From NCBI GenBank assembly GCA_002787615.1, contig PCXJ01000075.1, forward strand, positions 1-9,074: a DNA stretch of 9,074 bases, given 5' to 3'. Shown piece after piece: positions 7,356 through 9,074 of this stretch (position 1 is its first letter; the number at the start of each line of letters is the position of its first letter). The translations under genes and the position numbers were made by a program. The notes under the pieces are model-generated. The model was not told the DNA's origin. It did not search any database and was given only the letters and a program-made list of their open reading frames with translations. The stretch comes from Alphaproteobacteria bacterium CG11_big_fil_rev_8_21_14_0_20_44_7. GTDB lineage: Bacteria > Pseudomonadota > Alphaproteobacteria > Rickettsiales > 21-14-0-20-44-7.

Positions 7356-7805
7356 ATGTCTAAATCTGACAAAATAATTGATATAAATCATAATAAACAA
7401 GTAGCAGAAAAATTGCAGAAATTTCTGGCAGACTCTTATGCCGTGCTGATTCAAACCCAGAATCTACATTGGAATATTGAAGGTAAGGAATTCTATTCCC
7501 TGCATAAATTGTCGGAAGATATTTATACCGAGCAATTCGCTGCAATTGATGAGATTGCTGAAAGATTACGCGCATTAGGACATAAGGTTGAGGTTGGATT
7601 TGATGTTTATAACAAACAATCCAGCATCAAAAACGGTGCAACGGCAGAAGCTGCCATTGCCGCACAGGAAGAAGCCGCAAATAGCGCATCGGAATTAGTA
7701 GAAATTGCCGAAGAAAATAGCGATGTTGCCACTGCCGATTTGGCTACACAACGTGTGCAAATTCATCAGAAAAATGCGTGGATGCTGCGCAGCCAATCAA
7801 AATAG
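7356..7805 (+). CDS. dps: Dps family DNA-protection / ferritin-like protein
   Basis: Dps proteins form 12-subunit cages that oxidise ferrous iron with hydrogen peroxide and store it, protecting DNA in stress and stationary phase; some also bind DNA. The 149 residues are a normal length. The inter-subunit ferroxidase ligands are visible: His38 in NLHWNI, His50 and Glu54 in FYSLHKLSED (46-55), and Asp65 and Glu69 in AIDEIAERLRALG (63-75). The C-terminal helix shows the usual HQKNAWMLRS (137-146). The short N-terminus has four Lys in its first 14 residues (3, 6 and 14 among them), which could contact DNA. The ATG is set by AGGAGA 6 bases upstream, the best Shine-Dalgarno in the window, suggesting high expression. 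The TAG stop is 6 bases before folE and lies in the same frame as folE. Confidence 0.95.
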   Translation: MSKSDKIIDINHNKQVAEKLQKFLADSYAVLIQTQNLHWNIEGKEFYSLHKLSEDIYTEQFAAIDEIAERLRALGHKVEVGFDVYNKQSSIKNGATAEAAIAAQEEAANSASELVEIAEENSDVATADLATQRVQIHQKNAWMLRSQSK

Positions 7806-7811
7806 AAGAAA

Positions 7812-8420
7812 ATGGGCAAAACAATCGCACTAGAAACTAAAAACATCTCAAATAAAGCCGTCAGCCGCAAGCAAGCGGAGGATGCCGTACGCACGCTTTT
7901 ATTATGGGCAGGGGATGACCCTGAGCGCGAAGGATTGATTGATACACCCAAGCGCGTGGTGCGGGCTTATGAAGAGTTCTTTGGCGGCTATGACGAAGAC
8001 CCTTCCGAAATTCTCAAACGCACTTTTGAGGAAACTGAGGGCTATAACGAGATGGTAACACTCAAAGATATTGAGTTTGAATCACATTGCGAACATCATA
8101 TGGTGCCAATCATCGGCAAAGCCCATATAGCCTACATCCCGAATAAAAGAGTTGTAGGAATTAGTAAAATCGCCCGCATCGTAGATGTTTTTGCCAAACG
8201 CCTGCAAATTCAGGAGAAGCTTACATCCCAAATTGCCACTACGATTGAGGAAGTTCTTGAGCCAAAAGGCGTGGCAGTGATTATTGAGGCTCAACACCAA
8301 TGCATGACAACCCGTGGCGTGCATAAATCGGGCGTGGTTATGCAAACCAGCAAAATGACCGGATTATTTATGAAAGATGAGCGCACCCGCGCTGAGTTCT
8401 TGCAATTAATCAAAGGCTGA
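7812..8420 (+). CDS. folE: GTP cyclohydrolase I, type IA
   Basis: Converts GTP to 7,8-dihydroneopterin triphosphate, the first step towards folate and, in many bacteria, queuosine. The 202 residues contain all expected features: DTPKRV at 44-49, the zinc site with Cys93 and His96 in SHCEHH (91-96) and Cys164 in AQHQCM (160-165), catalytic His95, VGISKIAR at 115-122, and TTRGV at 166-170. These zinc ligands place it in the zinc-dependent IA class, not the FolE2 type. The ATG at 7812 gives a normal N-terminus, but the preceding AAGAAA is a poor and close ribosome binding site, so translation may depend on ribosomes finishing dps. Only two codons lie between the dps TAG and this ATG. No obvious functional link to dps; they probably share a transcript. 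Confidence 0.97.
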   Translation: MGKTIALETKNISNKAVSRKQAEDAVRTLLLWAGDDPEREGLIDTPKRVVRAYEEFFGGYDEDPSEILKRTFEETEGYNEMVTLKDIEFESHCEHHMVPIIGKAHIAYIPNKRVVGISKIARIVDVFAKRLQIQEKLTSQIATTIEEVLEPKGVAVIIEAQHQCMTTRGVHKSGVVMQTSKMTGLFMKDERTRAEFLQLIKG

Positions 8421-8434
8421 TTTATCCTGCAGTT

Positions 8435-8731
8435 ATGGACATAATCCAAATTATCGGTTGGGCATTTATTTATTTCGGCCTGTTTGTAGTTTTCTCAGGC
8501 AGCGTTGGCATGATGCGCTTTCCCGACATATTCTCCCGCCTCCATCCCGCCGGAGTTACGGACTCTTTGGGTGCGCCAATGGTTATTATGGGCTGTATTA
8601 TGCAATCGGGGTTTAATCTGGTATCACTCAAGCTTTCCATACTGATTTTGCTGATTCTTATTACCTCCCCAACTGCCTGCCATGCTTTAGCAAAAGCCGC
8701 ATACTGGGATGAGATACAGTCAAAGTCTTGA
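8435..8731 (+). CDS. mnhG: MnhG/PhaG/MrpG-type monovalent cation/H+ antiporter subunit G
   Basis: Small inner-membrane subunit of the multi-subunit Mrp (Mnh/Pha) Na+(K+)/H+ antiporter. The 98 residues have three predicted transmembrane helices (about 4-25, 44-60 and 64-82). The family signature lies between helices 1 and 2: GMMRFPDIFSRLHPAGVTDS at 25-44 followed by LG. A second typical segment is TSPTACHALAKAAY at 77-90. Length is slightly below the usual 100-130. It starts 14 bases after folE with no clear Shine-Dalgarno; AAAGG at the end of folE is about 18 bases away. Mrp complexes normally need 6-7 subunits encoded together with subunit G last, yet the neighbours here are folE and an unknown gene, so the other subunits must be elsewhere or absent. 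The stop TGA at 8729-8731 lies inside the -35 box of the next promoter. Confidence 0.88.
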   Translation: MDIIQIIGWAFIYFGLFVVFSGSVGMMRFPDIFSRLHPAGVTDSLGAPMVIMGCIMQSGFNLVSLKLSILILLILITSPTACHALAKAAYWDEIQSKS

Positions 8732-8756
8732 CATTTATGAGTTTTTTCGACATAAT
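8728..8756 (+). promoter_or_regulatory. Near-consensus sigma70 promoter for the right-edge gene
   Basis: A perfect TTGACA (8728-8733) is separated by exactly 17 bp from CATAAT (8751-8756, 5 of 6). This is the best -35/-10 pair in the window. Transcription should start near 8763, about 47 bases before the ATG at 8810. The -35 box contains the mnhG stop codon, so the new transcription unit begins with no gap after mnhG. Confidence 0.65.
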
Positions 8757-8769
8757 ATGCTCCCTTCGT

Positions 8770-8784
8770 AATTCATAATGAATT
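8770..8784. repeat. 15-bp perfect palindrome, possible operator or weak hairpin
   Basis: AATTCATAATGAATT is a 7-bp inverted repeat around a central A. It lies at roughly +8 to +22 from the predicted transcription start of the promoter at 8728-8756 and is followed by a T run (8783-8788). It may be a repressor operator. As RNA it would fold only into a 6-bp AT-rich stem with a 3-base loop plus U run, which is weak for a terminator. Confidence 0.45.
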
Positions 8785-8809
8785 TTTTATATTAAACTTG
8801 GTATGATTT

Positions 8810-9074
8810 ATGCCTCTAAAGGACAAAGAATTAGCCGAAGATCAGAAAAAAACCGAGGAATCTTCCAAAGTGGATTCGCTTGCCAAAGAAGGTGAGCATT
8901 TTCATGCGCTGGAAAACAAGCATATCGAGCATTTTTCGCCGCATGATTATAAGTTAAAATATGAGCAGGAAAAACGCAGAAAACAAAGACAAGGAAGCAA
9001 GGATTACAAAGAGACTATTGTTAATAACCTAACCAGTCACAATGCTACACTCAGCTTTCAGAAAGCAATTGCCG
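8810..9074 (+). CDS. Unrecognised charged, His-rich protein, cut by right window edge
   Basis: I do not recognise this gene. The frame from ATG 8810 is open to the edge (88 codons plus one base), and an in-frame TGA at 8804-8806 makes 8810 the first possible ATG. The visible protein has no signal peptide or membrane helix. It starts with a very acidic/basic mixed segment (1-29), then a cluster of five histidines at 30, 32, 38, 41 and 45 (HFHALENKHIEHFSPH), then a basic stretch at 48-64 (EKRRKQRQ at 54-61), and only later becomes less charged (69-88). The N-terminus looks disordered or coiled, with a folded part probably beyond the edge. It has its own strong promoter, an adjacent palindrome, and no clear Shine-Dalgarno. 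Base composition resembles its neighbours, so there is no sign of recent transfer. Confidence 0.65.
   Translation, partial: MPLKDKELAEDQKKTEESSKVDSLAKEGEHFHALENKHIEHFSPHDYKLKYEQEKRRKQRQGSKDYKETIVNNLTSHNATLSFQKAIA

Noticed and set aside
8803..8892. Alternative ATG at 8803 just upstream of the last gene
   Set aside because: That frame ends at a TGA after about 29 codons and gives an unremarkable peptide, while the frame from 8810 stays open to the edge.

Overview
The window looks like chromosomal DNA of a low-GC alphaproteobacterium. I infer this from three things: a Caulobacter-type Tad/Cpa pilus locus, a yfgM-like/bamB/der cluster, and a Der whose first GTPase domain carries NKxE instead of NKxD. 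The order is uncertain. TGA, TAA and TAG all act as stops, so the code is standard. I see no tRNA, rRNA, CRISPR array, insertion sequence or prophage gene.

Layout: (a) 1-2132, minus strand: cpaB followed by cpaC (cut by the left edge), joined by a 4-base ATGA overlap. These encode the periplasmic assembly factor and the outer-membrane secretin of a Flp/Tad pilus. (b) 2133-2339: a 207-bp AT-rich divergent intergenic region with a good promoter facing cpaB and a weaker one facing guaA. (c) 2340-7290, plus strand: guaA (GMP synthase), a YfgM-like single-pass TPR-type protein, bamB (beta-propeller lipoprotein of the outer-membrane protein assembly machinery) and der (double-GTPase ribosome assembly factor). 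The last three genes are almost contiguous. (d) 7356-8731, plus strand: dps (ferritin-like iron/DNA protection protein) behind its own promoter, then folE (GTP cyclohydrolase I) and an orphan mnhG-type antiporter subunit. (e) 8728-9074: a near-consensus sigma70 promoter that starts inside the mnhG stop codon, a 15-bp perfect palindrome, and the start of an unrecognised, highly charged, His-rich protein that runs off the right edge.

Functionally this is mostly housekeeping. GuaA makes GMP, which feeds the GTP pool that Der and FolE use. YfgM-like and BamB belong to envelope protein biogenesis, and CpaB/CpaC build the pilus channel. I found no convincing new multi-gene system. The points most worth a second look are the regulatory layout at the right edge with its unknown gene, the Asp at +2 of the BamB lipobox, the possible leaderless start of the yfgM-bamB-der unit, the in-frame single-stop junction of dps and folE, and the isolated mnhG.
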